This document shows positions 34,994-43,318 of a stretch of 64,000 nucleotides of DNA, piece by piece. Every line of letters starts with the position of its first letter. Positions within the stretch are counted from its first letter, which is position 1. Origin of the DNA: Ottowia sp. (lineage in GTDB: Bacteria > Pseudomonadota > Gammaproteobacteria > Burkholderiales > Burkholderiaceae_C). The DNA is taken from assembly GCF_016703145.1 (NCBI RefSeq), contig NZ_JADJCO010000003.1:310001-374000 (forward strand), read 5' to 3'. The position numbers were made by a program, and so were the translations under genes. The notes below the pieces were generated by a model. The model was not told the DNA's origin. It was given only the letters and a program-made list of their open reading frames with translations, and ran no database searches.

Positions 34994-35782
34994 CTACGCG
35001 TCCCTGGGTGCCAGCGGGCGCACGCTGACTTCGGCGGTGTGGATCTCGCGCAGGCCACCGGCCGTCTGCACGCGCAGCGCGCCGGTGGGGCCGACGCCGC
35101 AGGCCAGGCCCTCGGTGCCGTCGGACAGGCGCACCGCCCGGCCGGCGAAGACGTCGCGGGCGTTGAAGCGTTCGGCCAGGGGCGCGAATCCGGCGTGCTC
35201 GAACACCTTGACCGTCCGCGCCAGCGGCGCCGCGATGCGCGCCAACGCGGCGGGCGGGTCGATGCCTGGTCGCAGCGCCTGCAGCCAGGCCGGCGGCGTG
35301 GAGAAGCCGGCGTCCTCCATCGGGGCGATGTTGATGCCGACGCCGATCACGGCGTAGCGCGCCGCATCCGCCGCGCCGGCGCCCGCCGTCTCGACCAGGA
35401 TGCCGGCCAGCTTGCGGTCCTGCCACCACAGGTCGTTGGGCCATTTCAGGCCGATGCCGGGGTGCAGGCTCTCGGCCACGGCCAGCCCGACGGCCAGCGA
35501 CAGACCCGACCAGTCGCGCGGCGCCAGCGGCAGCCCAAGCGAGAAGGCCAGCGCCGCGCCCGGCGGCCGGCGCTGCCAGCCGCGCCCCAGGCGGCCGCGT
35601 CCGGCGGTCTGCACCTCGGCCGCCAGCAGCACCGGCGCCGTCTCGCCGGCGCGGGCACGGCGCATCAGCTCGGTGTTGGTGGAGTCGATCTCGGCCACGG
35701 CCTCGACCGAGATGCCCGGCAGCAGCGGCGCCAGCGCCTCGCCGAGGGCAGCCGTGGGCCAGGGCAGGGCGGGCCGGTTCAT
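34994..35782 (-). CDS. birA: Biotin-[acetyl-CoA carboxylase] ligase
   Basis: BirA attaches biotin to the biotin carboxyl carrier protein. The 262-residue chain has the ligase motifs: STNTELMRRA near 34, TAGRGRLGRGW near 59 (biotinyl-AMP loop), LKWPNDLWWQDRKLAGIL near 113 (catalytic Lys) and GVGINI. It lacks the N-terminal HTH of E. coli BirA, so it is an enzyme only and does not regulate biotin genes. The gene starts 3 bases after the SET gene stop and is followed by the SPOR gene. Confidence 0.95.
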   Translation of the reverse strand: MNRPALPWPTAALGEALAPLLPGISVEAVAEIDSTNTELMRRARAGETAPVLLAAEVQTAGRGRLGRGWQRRPPGAALAFSLGLPLAPRDWSGLSLAVGLAVAESLHPGIGLKWPNDLWWQDRKLAGILVETAGAGAADAARYAVIGVGINIAPMEDAGFSTPPAWLQALRPGIDPPAALARIAAPLARTVKVFEHAGFAPLAERFNARDVFAGRAVRLSDGTEGLACGVGPTGALRVQTAGGLREIHTAEVSVRPLAPRDA

Positions 35783-35785
35783 GCG

Positions 35786-36328
35786 TCAGCGCCGGGGGCG
35801 AGCGCCCTTTTTGGGCTTGCCGCCCAGGTCCTCGGCGCCGTCCAGGCCGGACGACAGCAGGGTGCCGCGGCACTTGCGGCTGCCGCACCAGCAGGGGTAG
35901 TCGGCCTTCAGCTCGGAGGTGAGCGGCTCGTCGATCACCAGGCCGTAGTCGTAGTTCAGCTCCTCGCCGGCCCGGATGGCGCGCCGCGCCTTGATGAAGA
36001 TGCGGCCGTCCTGCTCATCGGCGATGCAGTTGGGAGCGCAACTGTGGTTGATCCAGCGCGAGGCGTTGCCGCCGTGAAGCGCGTCGATGACGCGGTCCTC
36101 GTCGATGTGGAAGTAGAAGGTGTGGTTGGGGTCGTCGGGATCGTGCGGGTGGCGGCGCTGCGCCTCGTCCCAGGTGATGATTTCGCCCACGTACTCGATG
36201 ATGCGCGTGCCCCGGGGGATGTCCACCAGCGCGAACACGCCCTTGCCGTGCACGCCCGAGCGGCGGGTCTGGATGCGGCGGCCGGCCGGCAGGGCGGCCG
36301 TGGCGGAAGCGGTGGATTTGGAGGGCAC
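35786..36328 (-). CDS. SET-domain protein-lysine methyltransferase
   Basis: This 180-residue bacterial SET protein has all key motifs: GKGVFALVDIPRGTRIIEYV (30-47), the SAM/catalytic knot NHSCAPNC (94-101), the catalytic Tyr in ELNYDYG (123-129), and a post-SET cluster CWCGSRKC (146-153) that with the first Cys would bind zinc. The tail is basic (KPKKGARPRR). Its substrate in bacteria is unknown; ribosomal or DNA-binding proteins are possible. The start is a GTG at 36328. It heads a SET-birA-SPOR transcript. Confidence 0.93.
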   Translation of the reverse strand: MPSKSTASATAALPAGRRIQTRRSGVHGKGVFALVDIPRGTRIIEYVGEIITWDEAQRRHPHDPDDPNHTFYFHIDEDRVIDALHGGNASRWINHSCAPNCIADEQDGRIFIKARRAIRAGEELNYDYGLVIDEPLTSELKADYPCWCGSRKCRGTLLSSGLDGAEDLGGKPKKGARPRR

Positions 36329-36423
36329 GGCCGGAATTTGCTATGTTGAACCCATGGGTGCGCATGGGCGCGCCTGCGTGGGCGCGTGAGCGCACGCGCG
36401 CGAAGGAACCGGATTCTAGCCAC

Positions 36424-39375
36424 ATGAAAACCCTGGTCATTGCCGAGAAGCCCTCGGTGGCGCAAGACATCGTGCGCGCCCTCACGCCCGTCGCGGGCAA
36501 GTTCGACAAGCACGACGATCACTTCGAGAACGAGCGCTACGTGGTCACCAGCGCCGTGGGCCACCTGGTGGAAATCCAGGCGCCCGAGCAGTACGACGTC
36601 AAGCGCGGCAAGTGGAGCTTCGCTCACTTGCCGGTGATCCCGCCGCGCTTCGACCTCAAGCCCGTGGACAAGACCCGGACGCGCCTGAACGCCGTCGTCA
36701 AGCAGGCCCGCCGCAAGGACGTGGGCGCGCTGGTCAACGCCTGCGACGCGGGACGCGAGGGCGAGCTGATCTTCCGCCTGATCGAGCAGTACGCCGGCGG
36801 CCAGAAGGGCGAGCAGTTCGTGCCGCTGGGCAAGCCCGTGCAGCGCCTGTGGCTGCAGAGCATGACGCCGCAGGCCATCCGCGACGGCTTCGAGCGGCTG
36901 CGCAGCGACCAGCAGATGCAGGGCCTGGCCGACGCCGCGCGCAGCCGCAGCGAGGCCGACTGGCTGGTGGGCATCAACGGCACGCGGGCGATGACGGCCT
37001 TCAATTCGCAGGGCGGCGGCTTCTTCCTGACCACCGTGGGCCGCGTGCAGACGCCGACGCTGGCGGTGGTGGTCGAGCGCGAGGAGCAGATCCGCCGGCA
37101 CGTATCGCGCCCCTACTGGGAAGTGCACGCCACCTTCCTGGCCGAGGCCGGCCTGTACCCGGGCAAGTGGTTCGACCCGGCCTGGAAGAAGGGCGACGAC
37201 CCCGACGCGCGCGCCGACCGCGTGTGGGACGAGCGCACGGCACTGGCCATCGCCGCGGCCGCGCGCGGCCAGTCCTGCACGGTGCGCGAGGAAAGCAAGC
37301 CCACCTCCCAGGCGTCGCCCGCCCTGTTCGACCTGACCAGCCTGCAGCGCGAGGCCAACGGCAAGTTCGGCTACTCGGCCAAGACCACGCTGGCGCTGGC
37401 GCAGTCGCTGTACGAGCGCCACAAGGCGCTGACCTACCCGCGGACCGACTCGCGCCACCTGCCCGAGGACTACGTGGGCGTGGCGCGCCAGACCTTCGAG
37501 ATGCTGGCCGCCGGCCAGCAGCGCCACCTGGCGCCGCACGCCCGCACGGCGCTGGAGCAGGGCTACGTCAAGCCATCCAAGCGCATCTTCGACAACGCCA
37601 AGGTATCGGACCACTTCGCCATCATCCCCACGCTGCAAGAGCCCGGCGCGCTGTCGGAGGCCGAGCGCAAGCTGTACGACCTGGTGGTGCGCCGCTTCAT
37701 GGCGGTGTTCTTCCCCAGCGCCGAATACCAGGTGACGACCCGCGTTACCACCGCCAGCCACGAAGGAAAGAGCTACGACTTTCAGAGCCACGGCAAGGTG
37801 CTCACCAAGCCCGGCTGGCTGGCCATCTACGGCAAGGAAGCCGCCGACGAGCAGGGCGACGACAAGGACGGCAAGTCGCTGGTGCCCGTCCGGCCCGGCG
37901 AGATGGTGCGCAACGAGTCGGCCGAGGCCAAGGCCCTGCGGACCCGCCCGCCCGCCCGCTACTCCGAGGCCACGCTGCTGGGCGCCATGGAAGGCGCGGG
38001 CAAGTGGGTCGAGGACGACGAGCTGCGCGAGGCCATGCAGGAAAAGGGCCTGGGCACCCCCGCCACGCGAGCGGCCATCATCGAGGGCCTGCTGAACGAG
38101 AAGTACATGCTGCGCGAGGGGCGCGAGATGATCCCCACGGCCAAGGCCTTCCAGCTCATGACGCTGCTGCGCGGCCTGGAGGTGGAGGAACTCAGCCGGC
38201 CCGAGTTGACCGGCGAGTGGGAATACAAGCTGGCGCAGATGGAGCACGGCCAGCTCTCGCGCGAGCAGTTCATGCGCGAGATCGCCGCCATGACCGAGCG
38301 CATCGTGCGCAAGGCCAAGGAATTCAGCCGCGACACCGTGCCCGGCGACTACGCCACCCTGCAGGCGCCCTGCCCGCACTGCGGCGGCGTGGTCAGGGAG
38401 AACTACCGCCGCTACGGCTGCACCGGCGCCGACGGCCAGGGCGAGGGCTGCGGCTTCTCCTTCACCAAGACGCCCGGCGGGCGCACCTTCTCCGCCGAGG
38501 AGGCCGAAGCGTTCCTGCGCGACCGCCGCATCGGCCCGCTGGAGGGTTTCCGCTCCAAGGCCGGCTGGCCCTTCGTGGCCGAGCTGGCGCTGGTGCCCGA
38601 CGAGGAAGGCGGCAGCCACTTCAAGCTGGAGTTCGACTTCGGCGACGACGCCAAGGCCGAGCAGTCGGGCGAGATCGTCGACCTGTCCGGCCAGGCCGGC
38701 CTGGGCCCCTGCCCCAAGTGCGGCGCGCAGGTCTTCGCCTTCGGCAAGAGCTACGTCTGCGAGAAGTCCGTGCCCACCGCCGCGCAGCCCACGCCGTCGT
38801 GCGACTTCAAGAGCGGCCAGATCATCCTGCAGCAGCCCGTGGAGCCCGCGCAGATGAAGAAGCTGCTGGAGGACGGCAAGACCGACCTGCTCGACAAGTT
38901 CGTCAGCATGCGCACGCGCCGCGCCTTCAAGGCGCGCCTGGCCTGGAGCGCCGAGGAAGGCAAGGTGATCTTCGAATTCGAGCCGCGCGAAGGCAAGCCC
39001 GGCGCCAAGTACCCGCCGCGCAAGGCCGCGCCCGCTACGAAATCAGGAGCTACCGGCGTAACAGGGACGCCGGCCAAAGCCCCGAAAGCCGCCAAAAAGG
39101 CGCCCGCCCGGAAAGCCGCCGCCCCGCAGGCCGAGAAAACCCCGCGCGCCGGCACCCTCAAGCCCGACCCGCAGCTCGCCGCCGTCATCGGCGCCGGCCC
39201 CTTCGGCCGCGGCGAGGTGATGAAGCTGCTGTGGGACTACATCAAGGCCCACGGCCTGCAGGACCCGCAGGACAAGCGCACCATCGTCGCCGACGCCAAG
39301 CTGCGCCCCATCCTCGGCGCCGACCGCGTGGGCATGTTCAAGCTGGCGGGCATCGTGGGCGGGCATTTGAGCTGA
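36424..39375 (+). CDS. topB: DNA topoisomerase III with C-terminal SWIB domain
   Basis: TopB is a type IA topoisomerase that unlinks DNA strands. The 983-residue protein has a Toprim domain (MKTLVIAEKPSVAQDIVRAL; DAGREGELI), the active-site Tyr near 338 (TYPRTDSRHLPEDY), and two zinc-ribbon-like Cys clusters (CPHCGGVV near 650; CPKCGAQVF near 760). The C terminus adds a Lys/Ala-rich linker (about 865-905) and a SWIB/MDM2-like domain of about 75 residues (GRGEVMKLLWDYIKAHGLQD, then ADRVGMFKLAGIV). The linker includes a piece of the dispersed repeat near 39040-39060. The ATG at 36424 begins the Toprim domain. Confidence 0.95.
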   Translation: MKTLVIAEKPSVAQDIVRALTPVAGKFDKHDDHFENERYVVTSAVGHLVEIQAPEQYDVKRGKWSFAHLPVIPPRFDLKPVDKTRTRLNAVVKQARRKDVGALVNACDAGREGELIFRLIEQYAGGQKGEQFVPLGKPVQRLWLQSMTPQAIRDGFERLRSDQQMQGLADAARSRSEADWLVGINGTRAMTAFNSQGGGFFLTTVGRVQTPTLAVVVEREEQIRRHVSRPYWEVHATFLAEAGLYPGKWFDPAWKKGDDPDARADRVWDERTALAIAAAARGQSCTVREESKPTSQASPALFDLTSLQREANGKFGYSAKTTLALAQSLYERHKALTYPRTDSRHLPEDYVGVARQTFEMLAAGQQRHLAPHARTALEQGYVKPSKRIFDNAKVSDHFAIIPTLQEPGALSEAERKLYDLVVRRFMAVFFPSAEYQVTTRVTTASHEGKSYDFQSHGKVLTKPGWLAIYGKEAADEQGDDKDGKSLVPVRPGEMVRNESAEAKALRTRPPARYSEATLLGAMEGAGKWVEDDELREAMQEKGLGTPATRAAIIEGLLNEKYMLREGREMIPTAKAFQLMTLLRGLEVEELSRPELTGEWEYKLAQMEHGQLSREQFMREIAAMTERIVRKAKEFSRDTVPGDYATLQAPCPHCGGVVRENYRRYGCTGADGQGEGCGFSFTKTPGGRTFSAEEAEAFLRDRRIGPLEGFRSKAGWPFVAELALVPDEEGGSHFKLEFDFGDDAKAEQSGEIVDLSGQAGLGPCPKCGAQVFAFGKSYVCEKSVPTAAQPTPSCDFKSGQIILQQPVEPAQMKKLLEDGKTDLLDKFVSMRTRRAFKARLAWSAEEGKVIFEFEPREGKPGAKYPPRKAAPATKSGATGVTGTPAKAPKAAKKAPARKAAAPQAEKTPRAGTLKPDPQLAAVIGAGPFGRGEVMKLLWDYIKAHGLQDPQDKRTIVADAKLRPILGADRVGMFKLAGIVGGHLS

Positions 39376-39400
39376 GCACCCCTTGAACATTGGATCATCC

Positions 39401-39871
39401 ATGAACATCACCAAAGACACCGCCGTCACCCTCGCCTACAAGCTGACCACGCCGCAGGGCAAGCCGCTGGACGCCGGCACCACGGCCTACCTGCACGGCG
39501 GCTACGGCAACCTCTTCGCCAAGGTCGAGGCCGCGCTGGAGGGCCAGGGCGTGGGCCATTCGGTCAGCATCGAGCTGGCGCCGGCCGACGCCTTCGGCGA
39601 GCGCGACGAGGCGCTGGTGCGCACCATCCCCAGGAGCGAGTTCCCGCCCGGCGTGAAGGTCGGCGGCCAGTTGCAGGGCGCGGGGCCGTCGGGGCAGCCG
39701 CAGGTGTTCAACGTGATCAGGATCAAGGGGCCCGAGGTGCACCTGGACGGCAACCACGCGCTGGCCGGGCAGGCGCTGCGCTTCGCCGCCAAGGTGACGG
39801 CCGTGCGCGCCGCCACGGCCGAGGAGATCGCCCATGGCCACGTGCACGGGGCGCACGGGCATCACCACTGA
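39401..39871 (+). CDS. slyD: FKBP-type peptidyl-prolyl isomerase, SlyD-like
   Basis: SlyD is a prolyl isomerase/chaperone that also stores nickel. The 156-residue protein has the FKBP core with the inserted IF domain (ALEGQGVGHSVSIELAPADA, then FGERDEALV) and ends in a His-rich tail (HGHVHGAHGHHH), the metal-binding part. The start is the ATG at 39401; a TTG 6 codons earlier is unlikely. It follows topB by 25 bases. The tail is shorter than in E. coli and lacks Cys. Confidence 0.92.
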   Translation: MNITKDTAVTLAYKLTTPQGKPLDAGTTAYLHGGYGNLFAKVEAALEGQGVGHSVSIELAPADAFGERDEALVRTIPRSEFPPGVKVGGQLQGAGPSGQPQVFNVIRIKGPEVHLDGNHALAGQALRFAAKVTAVRAATAEEIAHGHVHGAHGHHH

Positions 39872-39883
39872 GGTCCAGGACTC

Positions 39884-39935
39884 CTGTATTGATAGCTTTC
39901 TGCGCAATATCCATGCGGTCTGGCGGCTGATTTAA
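39884..39935 (+). repeat. Dispersed ATAGCTTTCTGCGCAATA repeat, copy 10
   Basis: It reads GATAGCTTTCTGCGCAATAT, then CCATGCGGTCTGGCGGCTGA. It lies between slyD and the MFS gene. Confidence 0.85.
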
Positions 39936-39992
39936 CCTGGAATCAGCCCCTCGGCGCCGCTCCAGCGCCGCGTGTCCGCGCGCCCTTTTCCC

Positions 39993-41243
39993 ATGTCCCT
40001 CCCCGAGCCTTCCGCCGCCCCGCCCCTACGTCAGCACCAGGCCTGGGCCATGCTGCTGGCACTGACCAGCGCGTTCGCGCTGAGCCAGGCCTTCCGCACG
40101 GTGGCGTCCATCATGGGGCCGCCGCTGGCCGGGCAGCTGCACCTGTCGCCGCAGCAGCTGGGGCTGTGGGCGGCGTCCTACCACTTCGCGTTCGGCTTCA
40201 TGCAACTGGCGATGGGCGTGTCGCTGGACCTGTGGGGCGTGCGGCGCACGATTCTGCTGGCGTTTCCGATGGCGATGGCCGGCGCGGCGCTGTCGGCGCA
40301 GGCGGACAGCTACCCGGTGCTGATGCTGGGCCAGTTGCTGATCGGCACCGGCTGCGCGCCGGCCTTCCTGGTCTGCACGCTGTTCATCAGCCGCCACTTC
40401 TCGGCCGCGCGCTTCACCGCCACCTCGGGGCTGGTGATGAGCCTCAGCAACCTGGGCGTGCTGGCCACGGCCACGCCGCTGGCCTGGCTGATCGAGCTGC
40501 GCTCCTGGCGCTGGGGTTTCGGCGTGCTGGCCGCGGCCAGCGTGCTGTCCTGGGTGGCGATCTGGTGGCTGGTGCGCGAGCCGGCGCGCGCCGGCACGGC
40601 GGCCGGCGGCGGCCGGCGTCCCTCGGCCCTGGCGTCGCTGCGCGAGCTGCTGCGCCTGTTCGCCCTGCCGCAGACGGCCGGGCTGGTGGCCTACGCCGCG
40701 GTGGGTTACGCCGGCTTCATCTCGCTGCGCGGGCTGTGGCTGGGGCCGCTGCTGGTGGAGCGCCACGGCTTCTCGCTGGTGCAGAGCGGCAACGTGGCGC
40801 TGGCGATGACGCTGGCCAGCATGGCCAGCCCGGCGGTCTTCGGCCGGCTGGACCCCGGCGGCGCGCGGCGCGTGCGCTGGATGCTGACGCTGACGCTGGT
40901 GGCCGCCATGATGGTGGGCACCATCGGCCTGGTGCGCTTGGCCTGGGCCGACGTGGCGCTGGCCGTCACCTACGGCATGCTGTCGGGCAGCGGCGTGCTG
41001 CAGTACGGCTACGTGCGCGACGCCTACCCCGAGGCGGTGCGCGGGCGGGCGCTGTCGCTGTTCACGATGGCGATGTTCCTGGGCATCTCGCTGATGCAGT
41101 GGGCCAGCGGGCTGGCCGCCAGCCTGGCGCCCAGCGTGGGGGTGGAGCCGTTCACCGCCGCGCTGCTGACCATGTCGGCGCTGCTGCTGGCCGGGGCGCT
41201 GGCCTTCTGGTGCCTGCCGCGCGCGACGCCGGCGGGCGGGTAA
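39993..41243 (+). CDS. MFS transporter
   Basis: This 416-residue protein has about twelve membrane helices with a central loop near 205-225. The N-terminal half has the motif-A-like loop GVSLDLWGVRRTILLAFPMA between helices 2 and 3, the usual MFS signature. No substrate can be assigned. The ATG at 39993 is taken; a GTG at 39972 would add seven residues. It stands alone between slyD and small unrelated genes. Confidence 0.88.
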   Translation: MSLPEPSAAPPLRQHQAWAMLLALTSAFALSQAFRTVASIMGPPLAGQLHLSPQQLGLWAASYHFAFGFMQLAMGVSLDLWGVRRTILLAFPMAMAGAALSAQADSYPVLMLGQLLIGTGCAPAFLVCTLFISRHFSAARFTATSGLVMSLSNLGVLATATPLAWLIELRSWRWGFGVLAAASVLSWVAIWWLVREPARAGTAAGGGRRPSALASLRELLRLFALPQTAGLVAYAAVGYAGFISLRGLWLGPLLVERHGFSLVQSGNVALAMTLASMASPAVFGRLDPGGARRVRWMLTLTLVAAMMVGTIGLVRLAWADVALAVTYGMLSGSGVLQYGYVRDAYPEAVRGRALSLFTMAMFLGISLMQWASGLAASLAPSVGVEPFTAALLTMSALLLAGALAFWCLPRATPAGG

Positions 41244-41312
41244 GGGCACGCCTGGTTACCGGGCGGGCGCCCACGGCGTCATACTGGCCGGATGCCACAG
41301 GAGAGCCTTGCC

Positions 41313-41480
41313 ATGTCCCACGTTCGCACCCTGCTCGCCCGCGCCGCGCTCGCCGGCGCGGCCCTGGCCGCGCTGGCCGGCTGCGCCGGCACGCCGCGCA
41401 ACCCCGAGGTCGAGGCCGCCACGCCGGGCGTCACCGTGTACGGCACGGCCGATGCCGGCGTGGGCCGCATCGGACGCTGA
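41313..41480 (+). CDS. Small lipoprotein, unknown
   Basis: This 55-residue product is almost all signal peptide and lipobox (ARAALAGAALAALAGCAG), leaving a mature part of about 28 residues that ends DAGVGRIGR. The AGGAGAG at 41299-41305 supports the ATG at 41313 over the ATG at 41292. Small lipoproteins of this kind are frequent and poorly annotated. No function is known. A dispersed repeat follows its stop codon. Confidence 0.65.
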   Translation: MSHVRTLLARAALAGAALAALAGCAGTPRNPEVEAATPGVTVYGTADAGVGRIGR

Positions 41481-41482
41481 GA

Positions 41483-41552
41483 ATTGCTATCTGATTAATA
41501 GCTTTTAGCTCAATATCCACGCTGGCCAGAGCCCGAAAAGGCTTGAAATCCG
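41483..41552 (+). repeat. Dispersed ATAGCTTTTAGCTCAATA repeat, copy 11
   Basis: It reads AATAGCTTTTAGCTCAATAT, then CCACGCTGGCCAGAGCCCGA and AAAGGCTTGAAATCC. It ends just before the next start codon. Confidence 0.8.
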
Positions 41553-41555
41553 CCG

Positions 41556-41891
41556 ATGCGCCGCCTGACGCACGCTCCCAACGCCGCCATCGCCCAGCTC
41601 TGGGCCGACCTGCTGTGCGAGGCCGGCTACCCGGCCACGGTGGAGCGGCGCTTTCTCTCCAGCGTGGCGGGCGAGCTGCCGCCCGACCAGTGCCTGCCCG
41701 AGATCTGGCTGCGCCATGACGAGCACCTGGGCGCGGCGCGCGCGCTGCTTCAGGACCTGGCGCGCGTGCCCCAGCGGCGCTGGGTCTGCGGCGGCTGCGG
41801 CGAGCTGGTCGAAGGCGGCTTCGAGCAATGCTGGGCCTGCGGCGCGCTGATGCCGGACGCCTGGCGGGAGGGCGGCAACCCGCCGCTTTAA
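41556..41891 (+). CDS. DUF2007-like small protein with zinc ribbon
   Basis: The 111-residue product has an N-terminal ferredoxin-like region resembling DUF2007 (WADLLCEAGYPATVERRFLS; PEIWLRHDEHLGAARALLQD) and a C-terminal zinc ribbon with two Cys pairs (WVCGGCGEL and QCWACGA). Its biochemical role is unknown. DUF2007 proteins resemble signal-transducing PII-like folds. It begins right after a dispersed repeat and precedes the TOBE gene by 48 bases. Confidence 0.75.
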   Translation: MRRLTHAPNAAIAQLWADLLCEAGYPATVERRFLSSVAGELPPDQCLPEIWLRHDEHLGAARALLQDLARVPQRRWVCGGCGELVEGGFEQCWACGALMPDAWREGGNPPL

Positions 41892-41939
41892 GATCGCGCC
41901 ATCCCGCCATCCTGGCCGCGGCTTCCATCGGAGTTCATC

Positions 41940-42152
41940 ATGAAAATCAGTGCCCGCAACGTGTTGCCTGGCAAGGTCGTTTCCATCGTCCGCGGCCCCG
42001 TGTCCACCGAGGTGACGCTGGAAATCTCGCCCGGCGTGCAGATCACCTCGACCATCACCAGCAACTCCGCCGAGGCGCTGGGCTTGAAGGAAGGCGCCAG
42101 GGCGTACGGCGTGATCAAGGCATCGTCCGTGATGATCGGCGTGGACGACTGA
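41940..42152 (+). CDS. TOBE-domain molybdopterin/molybdate-binding protein
   Basis: This 70-residue protein is a single TOBE/Mop domain (MKISARNVLPGKVVSIVRGP; ITSNSAEALGLKEGARAYGV; IKASSVMIG). Mop proteins form hexamers that store molybdate or tungstate. The GGAG-like context upstream (GGAGTTCATC) supports the ATG at 41940. No molybdate transporter lies nearby. Confidence 0.92.
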   Translation: MKISARNVLPGKVVSIVRGPVSTEVTLEISPGVQITSTITSNSAEALGLKEGARAYGVIKASSVMIGVDD

Positions 42153-42162
42153 CCGGGGGCGC

Positions 42163-42663
42163 CTACTTCATCCGGTCGTCGGAGCGGGTGGAGGGCAGGC
42201 GCTGCAAGCCCTGCGCGAACCAGCCGATGCGTTCGGTGGCTCGCACGTCCAGGGCGGGCACATAGGGCTTGATGTCGAGCACCGGCGTGCCGTCGAGCAT
42301 GTCGTTGCCCAGGAACCGCAGCACGCGGCCTTGCACGCTGGCCAGCCGCACGATGGACAGGCCCAGGCGGTTGGGCCGGGCGGGTGAGCGCGTGGCAAAG
42401 ACGCCGTGGCTTCGGGTGTCCATGAAGGGCACGACCTCCAGCTTTTCAGACGCCAGATGCAGATGCGTGAGCACGATCAGGTAGTCGAACCCCTCGATGT
42501 CGCGCAATCCGGCGGCAAACTCCTCGAAAACCTCCAACTCGCCTTCCACGTCCGCCGCGGCCACGGTTTGGATGGGCATGCCCTGCGTCGTGGGGAACGG
42601 GCCGCGAACGATGCCGATGGGGCGGACGGCGATGCCGCCCGAGGTTCCGGCTTGCGGTGGCAT
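42163..42663 (-). CDS. trmO: tRNA (N6-threonylcarbamoyladenosine(37)-N6)-methyltransferase TrmO
   Basis: TrmO (TsaA/YaeB) methylates t6A37 in tRNA-Thr. The 166-residue chain has the family's beta-barrel core: IGIVRGPFPTTQGMPIQT near 16 and the signature RSPARPNRLGLSIVRLASV near 105. It ends around residue 166, which is shorter than E. coli TrmO (about 235) but normal for the short single-domain type. The ATG at 42663 lies 8 bases from the end of the yaeQ gene, so the two are probably one transcript. Confidence 0.85.
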   Translation of the reverse strand: MPPQAGTSGGIAVRPIGIVRGPFPTTQGMPIQTVAAADVEGELEVFEEFAAGLRDIEGFDYLIVLTHLHLASEKLEVVPFMDTRSHGVFATRSPARPNRLGLSIVRLASVQGRVLRFLGNDMLDGTPVLDIKPYVPALDVRATERIGWFAQGLQRLPSTRSDDRMK

Positions 42664-42671
42664 GCCGCCCT

Positions 42672-43232
42672 TCACTTCCAGCGCAGCGGCTCGGTCGGCA
42701 CGCTGCCGCGCGTGCCCGACAGGGTCAGCACGCCTTCCTGCACGGTGGCCTGCAGCTGCATGCTGCGCTCGGCAAGCTGCGCCAGCGCCTGCACGTCGGC
42801 GGCGGGCAGGCGCCACACCTGCAGCCGGTCCAGCCGAGCCAGTTTGCCGGCGATGCCGCGCCACCACACCTCGGCCGCCGGGCCGTGGGCGTAGACGATG
42901 ACCTGGTCGGCCTTGGAGCAAGCCTTGGCCAGGGGCTTGTCGTCGGGCTGGCCGACTTCGACCCACAGGCGCGCACGGCCGGTGAAGTCGCTCAGCAGCA
43001 CATCGGGCTCGTCGGGGCTGGACAGGCCGGCGCCGAAGCCGATGCGGCCGTCGCCGCCGCACATCGCCTGCACCTGGTGGGCGTTGAGCGCCAGCGCGGC
43101 CAGGCGCACCATCATGCGTTCGTCGGTCTCGCTGGGGTGGCGCGCCAGGGTGAGCTGCAGGTCGGTGTAGCAGGCGTGGTCGATGTCGGCCAGTGCCAGG
43201 TCGGCCTTGAAGATGGTGGATTTGAGGGCCAT
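42672..43232 (-). CDS. yaeQ: YaeQ-family protein
   Basis: The 186-residue product matches YaeQ, whose fold is related to PD-(D/E)XK nucleases. Typical segments are MALKSTIFKADLALADIDHA, then YTDLQLTLARHPSETDERMM at the start, and WVEVGQPDDKPLAKACSKAD, which holds the E-x-G motif, near 90. The E. coli gene was first thought to affect haemolysin expression; the function remains unclear. It starts 12 bases after a dispersed repeat and is followed by trmO. Confidence 0.93.
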   Translation of the reverse strand: MALKSTIFKADLALADIDHACYTDLQLTLARHPSETDERMMVRLAALALNAHQVQAMCGGDGRIGFGAGLSSPDEPDVLLSDFTGRARLWVEVGQPDDKPLAKACSKADQVIVYAHGPAAEVWWRGIAGKLARLDRLQVWRLPAADVQALAQLAERSMQLQATVQEGVLTLSGTRGSVPTEPLRWK

Positions 43233-43243
43233 GGGGCGGTGTT

Positions 43244-43312
43244 GATACTATTTTATTGATAGCTGTCGGCGCAGTATCCGCGCCGGCCCTTGGCCAATTT
43301 TTTTTGAAATCC
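43244..43312 (+). repeat. Dispersed ATAGCTGTCGGCGCAGTA repeat, copy 12
   Basis: It reads GATAGCTGTCGGCGCAGTAT, then GCGCCGGCCCTTGGCCAA and TTTTTTTTGAAATC. It lies between yaeQ and purB, reading antisense to both. Confidence 0.8.
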
Positions 43313-43318
43313 GCGCGG

